Shown here: piece by piece, positions 54,670-63,775 of the stretch | Layout: each line of letters begins with the position of its first letter | Position numbering within the stretch: position 1 is the stretch's first letter | Origin: JBEKUY01 sp049514555 | GTDB taxonomy: Bacteria > Acidobacteriota > Terriglobia > Acidiferrales > UBA7541 | DNA: 64,000 nt | Direction: 5' to 3' | NCBI GenBank assembly: GCA_049514555.1 | Contig: JBEKUY010000002.1 | Location: forward strand, 1 to 64,000 | Notes under the pieces: generated by a model | What the model was told of the DNA's origin: nothing | The model's input: the letters and a program-made list of their open reading frames with translations, nothing else | Databases searched by the model: none | Position numbers and translations under genes: made by a program

Positions 54670-57300
54670 TCAAGAGGCTGCCGCGACGGTCGGGCGTTTC
54701 CGGTCTTGGCTCCCGGTCTCAAAGCGAATCGTATCGCTGCGGCTGTCGCGATCCACGAGAATGTGATCTCCCGGCAGGACGCTGCCATCGAGAATCTTGA
54801 GAGCCAGCGGGTCTTGAATCAGCCGCTGGATCGTGCGGCGCAACGGCCGGGCGCCGTAAGCCGGGTCGTAGCCCTCGCGGAGCAGCAGGTCGCGCGCGGC
54901 GGCGGTGAGCTCGATGTGGATGTTGCGCTCGGCAAGAAGCTTCGCCACTCCGACGAGCAACAAGTCCACGATCTTCTCGAGCTGCTCCTTTCCGAGCGGG
55001 TTGAAGATCACGATTTCATCCACCCGGTTCAGAAACTCCGGGCGGAACGCCGCACGCAGCGCGTCCATGGCCTCCTTGCGGGCGCGCGCCAAGTCGCGCG
55101 CCGACAGCTCGAAGATGGCGGTAGAGCCCACGTTGCTGGTCATGACCAGCACGGTATTGCGGAAGTCCACGGTGCGGCCCTTGCCGTCGGTCAGGCGCCC
55201 ATCCTCGAGAATCTGCAGCAGGATGTTGAACACGTCGGGGTGGGCCTTCTCGATTTCGTCAAAGAGAATCACCGAATACGGGTGACGCCGCACCTGCTCG
55301 GTGAGTTGGCCTCCCTCCTCATAGCCGACGTACCCGGGAGGCGCGCCGATAAGCCGCGCCACCGCATGTTTCTCCATGTATTCGGACATGTCGATGCGGA
55401 TCATCAGGCGCTCGTCATCGAAGAGAAACTCGGCGAGCGCGCGGGCCAACTCGGTCTTGCCGACGCCGGTGGGCCCGAGAAAAATGAAGGAGCCGATGGG
55501 GCGTTTGGCGTCGGATAGACCGGCGCGGCTTCGCCGCACGGCGTTGGCCACGCGGGCGAGCGCGTCCTCCTGGCCGACCACGCGCTGGCGCAGGCGCTCT
55601 TCCATGTGCACGAGCTTCTGCGTCTCTCCCTCGAGGAGCCGGCCAACGGGAATGCCCGTCCACTTGCTGACGAGCTTGGCGATGTCCTCTTCGTCCACCT
55701 CTTCCCGAAGCATGCGGGTGGACTTCTGCACCCCGGCGAAGTGCGCTTCCGCCTGCTTTAGCTCGCGCTCGGCCGCTGCGATCTTGCCATAGCGGATTTC
55801 GGCCACCTTGGCCAGGTCACCGCCGCGCTCAAGGCGCTGTTCTTCGGCCTTGAGCTGGTCGATCTGCTCCTTCAGCTTGCGAATCCGGGCGATGGCATCC
55901 TTTTCGGTCTGCCAGCGGGCTTTTTGCGCCCTGGATTCCTCGCGCAGCTTGGCCAGTTCCTGTTCGATCTGTTTGCGGCGCTCGACGGAGTGCGCGTCGG
56001 TCTCTTTGAGCAACGCCTGGCGTTCAATTTCGAGCTGCAGGATGCGCCGCTCGATTTCATCAATCTCGACCGGCAGCGAATCGATCTGCATCCGTAAACT
56101 GGCCGCGGATTCATCGATGAGGTCGATGGCCTTGTCCGGGAGAAAGCGGTCGGAGATGTAGCGGTGCGACAGCGTGGCCGCGGCGATGATGGCGGCGTCT
56201 TTGATGCGCACGCCATGGTGAACCTCATAGCGGCCCTTCAGGCCGCGGAGAATGGCGATGGTGTCTTCGACGCTGGGCTCGCCGACCAGCACCGGCTGGA
56301 AGCGGCGCTCGAGCGCCGGGTCCTTTTCGATGTGTTTCTTGTACTCGTTGATCGTGGTGGCGCCAATGGCGCGCAAGTCGCCGCGGGCCAGCGCGGGCTT
56401 GAGCATATTGGACGCGTCCATGGCGCCTTCGGCGGCGCCGGCGCCCACAAGCGTGTGCAGCTCGTCGATAAACAGGATGATTTGTCCCTCGGCATCGGTG
56501 ATTTCCTTGAGCACAGCTTTCAGACGGTCTTCGAATTCGCCGCGATATTTGGCGCCCGCCACGAGCGCGGCCAGATCGAGCGCTACAATGCGCTTGGTCT
56601 TCAACACTTCCGGAACGTCGCCCGAGACGATCCGCTGAGCCAAGCCCTCGACAATGGCGGTCTTGCCGACGCCGGGTTCGCCAATCAGCACAGGGTTGTT
56701 CTTGGTACGGCGCGCGAGGATCTGCATCACGCGCCGGATCTCGTCATCGCGGCCAATCACCGGATCGAGTTTGCCGCGCCGCGCCAGCTCGGTGAGGTCG
56801 CGAGCGTACTGGTCGAGCGGGCGATAGGTCCCTTCGGGGTTCTGCGAAGTAACGCGCTGGCTGCCACGCACCCCCGCCAAGGCCTGCAAAATAGCCTCGT
56901 GTGTCGCGCCGTGCCGCTTCAAAAGCTGCCCCGCCGGATCGCGGTCGAGCCCGGCAAGAGCGAGGAAGAGATGCTCGGTGGAAACGTACTCGTCCTTGAA
57001 CTTCGCGGTTTCATCAAAAGCATGCTCGAGAGCGGCGTTGAGCGTTGCTCCCATGTGTTGCTGGGCAAACCCGCGGACTTTCGGCAGGCGGTCCAATTCA
57101 CGAGTGAGATCCTGCGAAAGGGCTTCCAACGGCACACCGAGGCGCGTGAGCAGCGCGGGAACCACGCCATCGCTCTGTGCCACCAACGCACCGAGCAAGT
57201 GAAGGGGCTGGATCTCCTGGTTGTCATGGCGCGCGGCAATCTCTTGCGCCCCTTGCAGGGCTTCTTGGGCCTTGACGGTCAGTTTGTCAAAACGCACCAT
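54670..57300 (-). CDS. clpB: ClpB disaggregase (Hsp100)
   Basis: The ATG at 57300 is preferred over one two codons earlier because of the spacing from AAAGG. Of about 876 residues, the Clp N-domain is 1-145, NBD1 carries GEPGVGKT and the IDELHTL Walker B, and the middle coiled-coil propeller is about 405-530 (QALLKETDAHSVERRKQIEQ). NBD2 carries GPTGVGKT, FDEIEKAHPDVFNILLQ and GYVGYEEGG. The middle domain separates ClpB from ClpA/ClpC. It works with DnaK to dissolve aggregates and lies about 80 bp after hsp20 on the same strand. Confidence 0.97.
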   Translation of the reverse strand: MVRFDKLTVKAQEALQGAQEIAARHDNQEIQPLHLLGALVAQSDGVVPALLTRLGVPLEALSQDLTRELDRLPKVRGFAQQHMGATLNAALEHAFDETAKFKDEYVSTEHLFLALAGLDRDPAGQLLKRHGATHEAILQALAGVRGSQRVTSQNPEGTYRPLDQYARDLTELARRGKLDPVIGRDDEIRRVMQILARRTKNNPVLIGEPGVGKTAIVEGLAQRIVSGDVPEVLKTKRIVALDLAALVAGAKYRGEFEDRLKAVLKEITDAEGQIILFIDELHTLVGAGAAEGAMDASNMLKPALARGDLRAIGATTINEYKKHIEKDPALERRFQPVLVGEPSVEDTIAILRGLKGRYEVHHGVRIKDAAIIAAATLSHRYISDRFLPDKAIDLIDESAASLRMQIDSLPVEIDEIERRILQLEIERQALLKETDAHSVERRKQIEQELAKLREESRAQKARWQTEKDAIARIRKLKEQIDQLKAEEQRLERGGDLAKVAEIRYGKIAAAERELKQAEAHFAGVQKSTRMLREEVDEEDIAKLVSKWTGIPVGRLLEGETQKLVHMEERLRQRVVGQEDALARVANAVRRSRAGLSDAKRPIGSFIFLGPTGVGKTELARALAEFLFDDERLMIRIDMSEYMEKHAVARLIGAPPGYVGYEEGGQLTEQVRRHPYSVILFDEIEKAHPDVFNILLQILEDGRLTDGKGRTVDFRNTVLVMTSNVGSTAIFELSARDLARARKEAMDALRAAFRPEFLNRVDEIVIFNPLGKEQLEKIVDLLLVGVAKLLAERNIHIELTAAARDLLLREGYDPAYGARPLRRTIQRLIQDPLALKILDGSVLPGDHILVDRDSRSDTIRFETGSQDRKRPTVAAAS

Positions 57301-57379
57301 CCTCATTCACCTTTCCAGAAGGCACACAGGGGGCCGGCGTGAGCCAGCCCCCTTCGCCATCCCTCTCACGAACTTTCGA

Positions 57380-57847
57380 TTACCGGGCGCCGGCAGCGGC
57401 CGCTTGCGCGACGTTCACCTTGATCTGCTTCGGCTTGGCCTCCTCGCGCTTGGGGATCGTGAGCGCCAACACCCCGTTGCTGTAATCGGCCTTGATGGAC
57501 TCACTGTTCACGGTATTCGCCAGCGAGAAGCTCCGGCTGAACGAGCCATAGGCGCGCTCGACGCGCAGATAGTTGTCCTCGTTCACTTTCTTCTCGAACT
57601 TGCGCTCACCGCGAATGGTCAGAACGTTGTTCTCAACCCGGATGTCAAGATCCTTGGGATCGACCTCCGGAAGATCCGCCTTGACGACGAGCTCCTGCGG
57701 GGTCTCGTAGATGTCCACCGCTGGCGCCCAACTGGTCAGAGCGGAAGCATCATCTCCGCGGAAAGGCAGGTCATCAAAGAGACGGAAAACCTGTTCCTGC
57801 AGGGAGTTGATGCCTCTGAAGGGTTCCCAACGAGTTAGAGTTCTCAT
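57380..57847 (-). CDS. Hsp20 / small heat-shock protein
   Basis: ATG 57847 follows AGGAGGTGA with 10-base spacing; an upstream GTG lies within that site and is not the start. The 155-residue protein has a full alpha-crystallin domain (WAPAVDIYETPQELVVKADL, RVENNVLTIRGERKFEKKVN, FSRSFSLANTVNSESIKADY) and the C-terminal IxI-type KQIKVNV. It holds denatured proteins for ClpB/DnaK and is the first gene of the heat-shock operon. Confidence 0.95.
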   Translation of the reverse strand: MRTLTRWEPFRGINSLQEQVFRLFDDLPFRGDDASALTSWAPAVDIYETPQELVVKADLPEVDPKDLDIRVENNVLTIRGERKFEKKVNEDNYLRVERAYGSFSRSFSLANTVNSESIKADYSNGVLALTIPKREEAKPKQIKVNVAQAAAAGAR

Positions 57848-57880
57848 GATTGTGCTCACCTCCTGAGTGATTTCGCAAGA

Positions 57881-57909
57881 ATAATATAATATGAGCGTGT
57901 TAATGTCAA
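57881..57909 (-). promoter_or_regulatory. Near-consensus sigma-70 promoter of hsp20-clpB
   Basis: The minus strand has TTGACA (57909-57904), a 17-base spacer and TATTAT (57886-57881), about 30 bases before the ribosome-binding site. No CIRCE (TTAGCACTC/GAGTGCTAA) element is present, so HrcA control is not indicated. Confidence 0.85.
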
Positions 57910-58053
57910 GTACTGATTAGACCTGCTTCTGTGTTTGTAGGTGCTTTATGGACAATGACATATAGCGTCGTGATGTGTTCGTATGGAATCTGGCCAACTG
58001 TCTTGATGACTAACAGTTACCGGTCTTCTGCCAGGCTGTTACACTGTTCGGCC

Positions 58054-59154
58054 ATGCGAGTAGCTGACTTCGACTACGAGCTGCCGGCTGACAGGATCGC
58101 GCAGTATCCAGCGGCCGAACGCGACGCGTCTCGCCTGCTCTTGCTCGACCGCGAGTCTGGGCGTTGGGAGGACCGCAGGTTCGGCGAACTTCCGCACTTG
58201 CTGCGGGGAAACGAATTGGTCGTCGTGAACAATGCCCGCGTAATGCCCGCTCGGCTGTACGGGCGGCGAACCGGCGTGCGGTCCATGGCACCCAGCCGAA
58301 AGACACGCCGGGAACACTTGCAGGCCACGATCGAGGTTCTCCTGACCCGGCAAGTGGACACGGACACTTGGGAGGCGCTCGTGCATCCGGGTAAGAAAGT
58401 GCGCACTGGCGAACGGATCCGATTTGGCGAGGGGGAACTCGAAGCGGAGGTTCTCGGACGCGGCGAGTACGGATTGAGGACGCTGCATTTTGAAGGAGCC
58501 GGGGTGACGCTCGACGCTCTCGAGCGCATTGGGCACATTCCGCTGCCGCCGTACATTGACCGGCCAGACGAACCAGCGGACCACGAGCGTTACCAGACAG
58601 TCTTTGCCTCGGTGCCAGGCGCCGTGGCGGCGCCGACGGCCGGCCTGCACTTCACGTCGAAAATTCTGGAACAATTACGCGCACGAGGCGCGGAGATCTG
58701 CGAGCTGACATTGCACGTGGGCCTCGGAACGTTTCAGCCCATTCGGAGTGAGACCCTGGAAGCCCACACCATGCATGCCGAGGCGTATGAGATCCCCGAA
58801 TCCACTGCCGCAAGGGTGGAGGCGGCTCGGCGTGAGGGTCAGCCAATCGTGGCGGTAGGCACAACCGTTGTGCGGGCGCTGGAAGATGCGGCGGCAAAGG
58901 CTACTCGAAGCGGCAGGGCAGGCGGAGGGCTATCGCTTCTCCCCGGCCACGCCCAGGCTACGCTCTTCATCTATCCGGGGCATGCATTTGGAGTGGTCGA
59001 TGCCCTGTTGACGAATTTTCACTTGCCGCGCTCGAGTTTGCTCGCTCTGGTCTGCGCATTCGCGGGGACTGAAAACGTGCTGGGCGCCTATCGTCACGCC
59101 GTTGAGTCCGGCTACCGTTTTTACAGTTACGGCGATTGCATGCTGATTCGATAG
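58054..59154 (+). CDS. queA: S-adenosylmethionine:tRNA ribosyltransferase-isomerase QueA
   Basis: ATG 58054 matches the family N-terminus (MRVADFDYELPADRIAQYPA). Conserved blocks are VVVNNARVMPARLYGRR, PHIPLPPYIDR-like HIPLPPYIDRPDEPADHERY, QTVFASVPGAVAAPTAGLHF, TLHVGLGTFQPIRSE and FIYPGHAFGVVDALLTNFHL. It makes epoxyqueuosine from preQ1-tRNA and SAM. A short Arg/Lys-rich insert (SMAPSRKTRREH) is present around residue 85-97. No other queuosine gene lies in the window. Confidence 0.95.
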   Translation: MRVADFDYELPADRIAQYPAAERDASRLLLLDRESGRWEDRRFGELPHLLRGNELVVVNNARVMPARLYGRRTGVRSMAPSRKTRREHLQATIEVLLTRQVDTDTWEALVHPGKKVRTGERIRFGEGELEAEVLGRGEYGLRTLHFEGAGVTLDALERIGHIPLPPYIDRPDEPADHERYQTVFASVPGAVAAPTAGLHFTSKILEQLRARGAEICELTLHVGLGTFQPIRSETLEAHTMHAEAYEIPESTAARVEAARREGQPIVAVGTTVVRALEDAAAKATRSGRAGGGLSLLPGHAQATLFIYPGHAFGVVDALLTNFHLPRSSLLALVCAFAGTENVLGAYRHAVESGYRFYSYGDCMLIR

Positions 59155-59265
59155 CATTGGGTTCGCAACCCAATTGCGGTGCCTGTGCAGTCGACGACGC
59201 GGGGAGGTGGGCCGGGAGTGGTGCCTCCCCGTCACCGGCGAGATCGGATCAATACTGGGGCGCCT

Positions 59266-59598
59266 CTACTCGGAAAGGACAAGGACGCGCCGCTGGCCGC
59301 CGAAGCGGATTTCCAGCACACTTCCGTCCGGTCCGACTAGCACGGAATCATAGGGTTGCTTGTCCTCGCGTTCTTCCCAGCGGGCGTGAGTTTCGGCCAG
59401 AACTTTCTTGCCATGTTTCGCGGTCACTTTGTCGCCGTCAATCAGCAGCGTGTACTGGCCTGCCTCGAGACGCGATGCGCCGAGCTTGGCGCTCTCGGTA
59501 AGGTTGATGGTTCTTGAGGTCGGTTTGGCAAAAACAGGGACCGCCAGGGCAATCGCCCCCAGCAGTGCAAAAGTACGGATGAACGAACTAGACTTCAT
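59266..59598 (-). CDS. Small exported protein of unknown function, 110 aa
   Basis: The start is ATG 59598, with AAAGGAG upstream; a longer frame exists without support. The signal peptide is SFIRTFALLGAIALAVPVFA. The mature region, INLTESAKLGASRLEAGQYT, then LLIDGDKVTAKHGKKVLAET, is a small beta-rich domain frequent in acidobacterial genomes, of unknown function. The long leader holds a strong hairpin (59763-59784). Confidence 0.7.
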   Translation of the reverse strand: MKSSSFIRTFALLGAIALAVPVFAKPTSRTINLTESAKLGASRLEAGQYTLLIDGDKVTAKHGKKVLAETHARWEEREDKQPYDSVLVGPDGSVLEIRFGGQRRVLVLSE

Positions 59599-60216
59599 GT
59601 CGGACGTACTCCTTTCTTGAGTTTTTCGGGACTCACTTATGCCTGACCGTTGGCGCCGAGGAAAGGAAGAAAGGGTTGACACGTCCGAGTGTCCTGGGTA
59701 GGCTCCCCAAAAGACACGAAGCCCTTCCTGGACGAATAGCCGGAGAAGGTTACGTGCCACGGCCCCGCGGCTACCACCGCGGGGCGACTTTCCCCCCATC
59801 CAAACTCACCAATGCAGCCAAGAACCAAGTCGCACTCGGGTCACCCGATGCTCTGGGAAGATTGAACGAGCGCGACTGCCGAATCTATCCGAATCCTGCT
59901 CGCAATGTCAGCGGCCAAAATGGTCAGCGACCATAATGGCCGGGGCAAGGTCGAATCCGGTCACTGGAGCATTCTCGAGACCCAGCGGCATGCGAATCTC
60001 GATCGTCCAGAATCACCCTCCCCCTCTGCAATACGCGGACAGCCCCTCAGAAGTTCCCTCGACGCAATTAGACGCGTGAAGCCTGGACACGTTAGTCCGC
60101 ACTGAGCGGTCCATATTCCCCTTCAGGCTCCGCCTGGGCGCCTCACCGCAGAGAAGGCTGTTCGGCGAAACTCCCACTGTTCATCTATAATCGCCGTGCC
60201 AGTCGAGACACAGGGA
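59599..60216. other. Intergenic region, about 620 bp
   Basis: No supported gene. It contains a perfect hairpin CCCCGCGG/CCGCGGGG (59763-59784) in the leader of the minus-strand gene at 59598, and the repeat at 59909-59942. Confidence 0.6.
59909..59942. repeat. Paired 16-bp direct repeats, possible relict IS end
   Basis: TCAGCGGCCAAAATGG is followed at once by TCAGCGACCATAATGG (13 or 14 of 16 bases shared), preceded by TG. Together they also make a 31-bp near-palindrome (59912-59942). Adjacent short repeats like this resemble the multi-repeat termini of IS21-type elements. No transposase is nearby, so at most a scar remains. Confidence 0.45.
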
Positions 60217-60960
60217 ATGCGAATTCTTGTGGTTAGCGACATCCATGCGAATCTAACGGCCTTCGAAGCCTGCTTGACCGCGGCGGAAGGTCGGTGGGAC
60301 CGCGCCGTGTGTCTCGGTGATGTGGTGGGCTACGGTCCCGACCCGAACGAAGTGACGGATCGTCTCCGGGCTCTGCCGATGACAACGATCCGCGGCAATC
60401 ACGACAAAGCCGCTTGCGGGCTCGTGAACACGGAGGATTTCAATCCCGTGGCGCGCGCTGCGGCGGAATGGACGCACGGCCAATTGAGCCCTGAGAACCT
60501 GGCGTTCCTCGCACAGTTGCCGAGAGGGCCGCTCGAATTACATGGGATGACGCTGGTGCACGGCGCGCTTCGCGACGAGGATGAATACGTGTTCATTCCG
60601 GCGCAAGCACTCGATGGGCTTCTGGACTCGCCCTCGCCCGTGACTTTCTTCGGGCACACACACCACCAAGGCGGCTTTGCGTATCAGGACAACCGGCTGG
60701 AACTACTGCAACCGCGGCCGCGTTCGAACGAGGCATTTACGGCGCTGCGCCTCCTGCCGGGCAAGCGCTACCTCCTCAACCCCGGTTCCGTGGGCCAGCC
60801 GCGGGATGGCGACCCGCGCGCTGCCTTTGCCATTGCCGACCCCAACCGTCAAACCGTGGAATTCTGGCGCGTCCCGTACGATATTGAGAGCGTGCAGAAA
60901 CGCTCGCGAGAGGCCGGCCTGCCCGAACAATTGGCATTGCGGCTGAGCGCCGGCCGCTGA
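60217..60960 (+). CDS. Metallophosphoesterase, YfcE/MJ0936-type
   Basis: The start is ATG 60217. The calcineurin-like metal-binding motifs are complete: LVVSDIHAN (DxH), CLGDVVGYGPDPNEV (GDxxxxGxxP), IRGNHDKAACG (GNHD), LVHGALRDE, and FGHTHHQG (GHTH). The YfcE branch hydrolyses phosphodiesters or small phosphorylated molecules. The substrate is unknown. It is followed after 8 bp by the next gene, so the two may form an operon. Confidence 0.88.
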   Translation: MRILVVSDIHANLTAFEACLTAAEGRWDRAVCLGDVVGYGPDPNEVTDRLRALPMTTIRGNHDKAACGLVNTEDFNPVARAAAEWTHGQLSPENLAFLAQLPRGPLELHGMTLVHGALRDEDEYVFIPAQALDGLLDSPSPVTFFGHTHHQGGFAYQDNRLELLQPRPRSNEAFTALRLLPGKRYLLNPGSVGQPRDGDPRAAFAIADPNRQTVEFWRVPYDIESVQKRSREAGLPEQLALRLSAGR

Positions 60961-60968
60961 GGTGCAGA

Positions 60969-61463
60969 ATGATTCCAGACCAGGAACACTCGATTGCCAG
61001 TGCGGAAAGGGGATCCAAACCCACCATTCTGTGGGGGAGCATCCTAGCCGTCGTGGTCCTGGGCGGGCTACTCTGGTTTTTCTTCTTGCGCAGTGCCTCG
61101 CCCCGGAGGGAAACGAACGAGCTTCCGTTCGGCCCCGCTGAACAAATCTATTCCTCACGGATCGGGTTCAGTGGGTTGGAGATGAGCCGTGCAACGAATT
61201 TCATCAATCAAGAAGTGACTTATCTCTCGGGCAGTGTGGAGAACCTGGGCGATCGGGGGATTCGCGAGATTGAGGTCACCATCGAGTTCCGCGACGTGCT
61301 GAATCAGGTTGTACTGCGAGAAACGCGCCGCGTCCTGGGTCAGATGGGGGGACATCTCGCTCCGGGGGAGAAGCGCGACTTTCGGATTGCGTTTGACCAC
61401 GTTCCCGCCGATTGGAACGTTCAGATTCCCGCACTGCGGATCAGCGGCCTCGATCTCGAATAG
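60969..61463 (+). CDS. Membrane-anchored FxLYD/DUF2393-like protein, 164 aa
   Basis: A cytosolic N-terminus of 18 residues, one TM helix (TILWGSILAVVVLGGLLWFF) and an extracytoplasmic beta-sandwich domain. In the latter, ATNFINQEVTYLSGSVENLG and GIREIEVTIEFRDVLNQVVL recall the FxLYD pattern of surface proteins. It follows the phosphoesterase with 8-bp spacing. The function is unknown. Confidence 0.7.
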   Translation: MIPDQEHSIASAERGSKPTILWGSILAVVVLGGLLWFFFLRSASPRRETNELPFGPAEQIYSSRIGFSGLEMSRATNFINQEVTYLSGSVENLGDRGIREIEVTIEFRDVLNQVVLRETRRVLGQMGGHLAPGEKRDFRIAFDHVPADWNVQIPALRISGLDLE

Positions 61464-61481
61464 GGCCGTACCTATTCACTG

Positions 61482-61503
61482 TTATAAACTAACTTGTTTA
61501 TAA
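61482..61503. promoter_or_regulatory. Palindromic operator overlapping a TATAAT box
   Basis: TTATAAAC and GTTTATAA form a perfect 8-bp inverted repeat with a 6-base spacer. The right half contains TATAAT (61498-61503), and the GTG start of the next gene follows 8 bases later, so transcript initiation would be nearly leaderless. A dimeric repressor site is the simplest reading. Confidence 0.5.
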
Positions 61504-61510
61504 TCCGTGC

Positions 61511-62989
61511 GTGCATCTGGCCGCGGAAATCGCTCACGCATTGACCGAACTGCGCGCGGGTGGCGCCGTCGAGGTCCGGGAGAATGGCGGCTTCTTCGCC
61601 TCCCTCGCTGCGCTCGAATGGGAACTCCGAGGACAGGACCATGCGCCCTTGATTCATCTCTGGTCCGGCGAACGGAATCTGACGCGCCGCGTGCTGGCCA
61701 TCACCGCGCAGTCCGAAGAATGCCTGACCCTCGCGGTGCAACGCTTCGGGCGGACCAAGCCGGAGCGGTTGGAGTTTCAACGCGTGGATCTCGAGCGCCC
61801 GCAACAGCAGCTTTCGCGCGAAGAGTTTCGCGCCCGGCTGGGGGGCTTGCTGGCCCAGCGCTTTCCCGACGAGACCGTGGAATCGTTGAGCGTTGCCGCG
61901 GACCTCGAACACTCCATCTCGGGCTGCTACGTGCGTGGGGTCATGTGTGGACCAACCCAAACGTGGGCCCTGCTCTGCGTATCGGAAAATGAGACGGCGA
62001 CGGTCCAGGAAAACATCCTCACCTTCGGGCTGCTGTGGCTGGACCGGACACGACAAGCTCGCCGGCGACGGAGCGTTGCGGGCCTGCGGCTTTTCTTGCC
62101 GGAAGGGCACGGACGCAAGACCTGCCAGCGGCTGGGCGCGCTGTCTACCTCCACGGCGATCGAGGTCTACGAGATCCGGCGCACTCTCGAGGAAGTCGTG
62201 CGGTTCGACCCAGGCGATGCCGGCAACCTGGCCACCTGGTTAGTGCCACACCGCGAAACGGAATCCTTGCTTGCGCAGGCGGGCCCGGCGCTCGCCGGGG
62301 TCGTCAAGCTCGCGCCCGAAGCCATCGCAGCAAGCGCGGTCCCAGGCACACGCGAGGTCGTTCTCCGCTTCCGTGGCCTTGCTTTCGCGCATTGGGCCGA
62401 GGGACGCGTGCATTTTGGCGTGGGAGACTCGCGCGAGGAATTGACACCGGCGAGCGAACCTTCTCTGCGCAGCTTGGTGCATGGGTTGATGACCTATCGC
62501 CACCCGCTCGCCAGCGACACGCATCATCCGTTCTACCGCGCCCAACCGGAACGCTGGTTGGAAACACTCGTGCGCGAAGACCCCGCCCGCATCGATGCGC
62601 GGCTTTCCGTCCAACCCTTGTACACGCAGGTGCCGGCCATCGCGGCAGGCGACCGCGAGGTGATCGACTTACTGGGAGTCACGCGCGAACGGCGCCTCGC
62701 GGTGATCGAACTCAAGGCTGACGAGCACCTGCATTTGCCGCTGCAGGCAGCCGATTACTGGCTGCGCGTGCGCTGGCATCAGCGACATGGGGATCTTCAA
62801 CGGTACGGTTACTTCACCGGCGGAGAATTGCAGGCGAAACCCCCGCTTGTCTATCTGGTGGCGCCGGGACTGCGCTTTCATCCTTCGACGGATGCTCTCC
62901 TGCGCTTCCTCTCGCCGGAGATGGAGGTCATACGAGTGGGCATTGGGGAGGAGTGGCGCCGAGGATTGCGAGTGGTCTTGCGGCAATAG
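61511..62989 (+). CDS. Uncharacterised protein with C-terminal PD-(D/E)XK nuclease-like region
   Basis: The start is GTG 61511. Of 492 residues, the first 350 match no family I recognise. They are rich in charged residues and include FFASLAALEWELRGQDHA and SISGCYVRGVMCGPTQTW. Near residue 395 is DREVIDLLGVTRERRLAVIE, then LKADEHLHLPLQAADYWLRV. The D-x-L-G...V-I-E-L-K arrangement followed by Q-x-x-D-Y-W is the PD-(D/E)XK pattern seen in NucS-like and other DNA nucleases. The nuclease activity is inferred from the motif. It carries its own promoter/operator and may be independent of the upstream genes. Confidence 0.65.
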   Translation: MHLAAEIAHALTELRAGGAVEVRENGGFFASLAALEWELRGQDHAPLIHLWSGERNLTRRVLAITAQSEECLTLAVQRFGRTKPERLEFQRVDLERPQQQLSREEFRARLGGLLAQRFPDETVESLSVAADLEHSISGCYVRGVMCGPTQTWALLCVSENETATVQENILTFGLLWLDRTRQARRRRSVAGLRLFLPEGHGRKTCQRLGALSTSTAIEVYEIRRTLEEVVRFDPGDAGNLATWLVPHRETESLLAQAGPALAGVVKLAPEAIAASAVPGTREVVLRFRGLAFAHWAEGRVHFGVGDSREELTPASEPSLRSLVHGLMTYRHPLASDTHHPFYRAQPERWLETLVREDPARIDARLSVQPLYTQVPAIAAGDREVIDLLGVTRERRLAVIELKADEHLHLPLQAADYWLRVRWHQRHGDLQRYGYFTGGELQAKPPLVYLVAPGLRFHPSTDALLRFLSPEMEVIRVGIGEEWRRGLRVVLRQ

Positions 62990-63183
62990 GCCGTCGCGCG
63001 AGGCAGCTTGCCGGATAAGTGTCAGAGAATAAAGCCCCTAAAAGGAGAGAAGCAGCTTCGGTATGAGCCGAAACTGCTTCCCGGGGTGTGTCCTCGAAGT
63101 GGTTTGATTACTTAGATGCATGGCACGGGAAAACGTTGCACCTTTTATCAGCGCCTCAAGAACAGGGGGGTCGGACCAAAGAT

Positions 63184-63693
63184 TCAGTAGAAGAGATATT
63201 TGCGCCAGCGCTCATCCCGGTGGCCCATGAGGCGCATCAGTTGCCGGGACGTGTGCAGCGTGAAAGGCCGCGGGCGTCGCTGGAGTTTGAGCCCAGCCTC
63301 TTCGGGCGTGCGGTCGCCCTTCGTATTGTTGCAGCGGTAGCAGCAGGCCACGAGGTTTTCCCAGCACGAGCGGCCTCCGCGAGAACGCGGGAGGACATGG
63401 TCCAGCGTCAGCTCGGAGCTTGGAAAAACGCTCCCGCAAAACTGGCAAGTGTTCCGGTCGCGCAACAGAATGTTCTTGCGCGAGAGCGCGCGGCTCTGCT
63501 GCGGGATGTGCCGGTAGGCGAGCAGGCGAATCACCGAAGGCACTTTGTGGGCATGAGCGGCGGAATGGACTTCGTTCTGGTGCAGCTCCTCGGCCTGAGC
63601 AACGCCCTTCAGCATCAGAACCAGGGCGCGCCGCACCGCAGTGACGTTGATGGGCTCATAAGTGGCGTTGAGGACGAGGACAGGCTCTTGCAT
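63184..63693 (-). CDS. HNH endonuclease
   Basis: The start is ATG 63693; the longer frame to 63834 is not needed. The 169-residue protein has an N-terminal strand (VLVLNATYEPINVTAVRRAL) and an HNH domain. Its two CxxC zinc knuckles are in CQFCGS and CCYRCNNTKG, and the catalytic HN/H residues are in LTLDHVLPRSRGG and WENLVACC. This single-domain type (TYEPxNV N-terminus) is a widespread chromosomal HNH protein of unclear biological role. It is not part of a mobile element here. Confidence 0.9.
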   Translation of the reverse strand: MQEPVLVLNATYEPINVTAVRRALVLMLKGVAQAEELHQNEVHSAAHAHKVPSVIRLLAYRHIPQQSRALSRKNILLRDRNTCQFCGSVFPSSELTLDHVLPRSRGGRSCWENLVACCYRCNNTKGDRTPEEAGLKLQRRPRPFTLHTSRQLMRLMGHRDERWRKYLFY

Positions 63694-63775
63694 CAGAGAA
63701 GCACGCCTGGCAGCCACGAGATGGGGGGATCTGACACCATCATCAGCGGACGGCACAGCTTGCCCGGAGGCTGAG

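Noticed and set aside
56164..57342. 392-codon plus-strand ORF opposite clpB
   Set aside because: Shadow of the conserved ClpB coding strand.
57847..57930. CIRCE or ROSE-type heat-shock control of hsp20
   Set aside because: No CIRCE repeat and no anti-SD thermometer stem is apparent; only the sigma-70 boxes are clear.
59763..59784. Riboswitch in the leader of the 110-aa gene
   Set aside because: A strong hairpin exists, but no conserved aptamer core (c-di-GMP, cobalamin, TPP or SAM) could be recognised.
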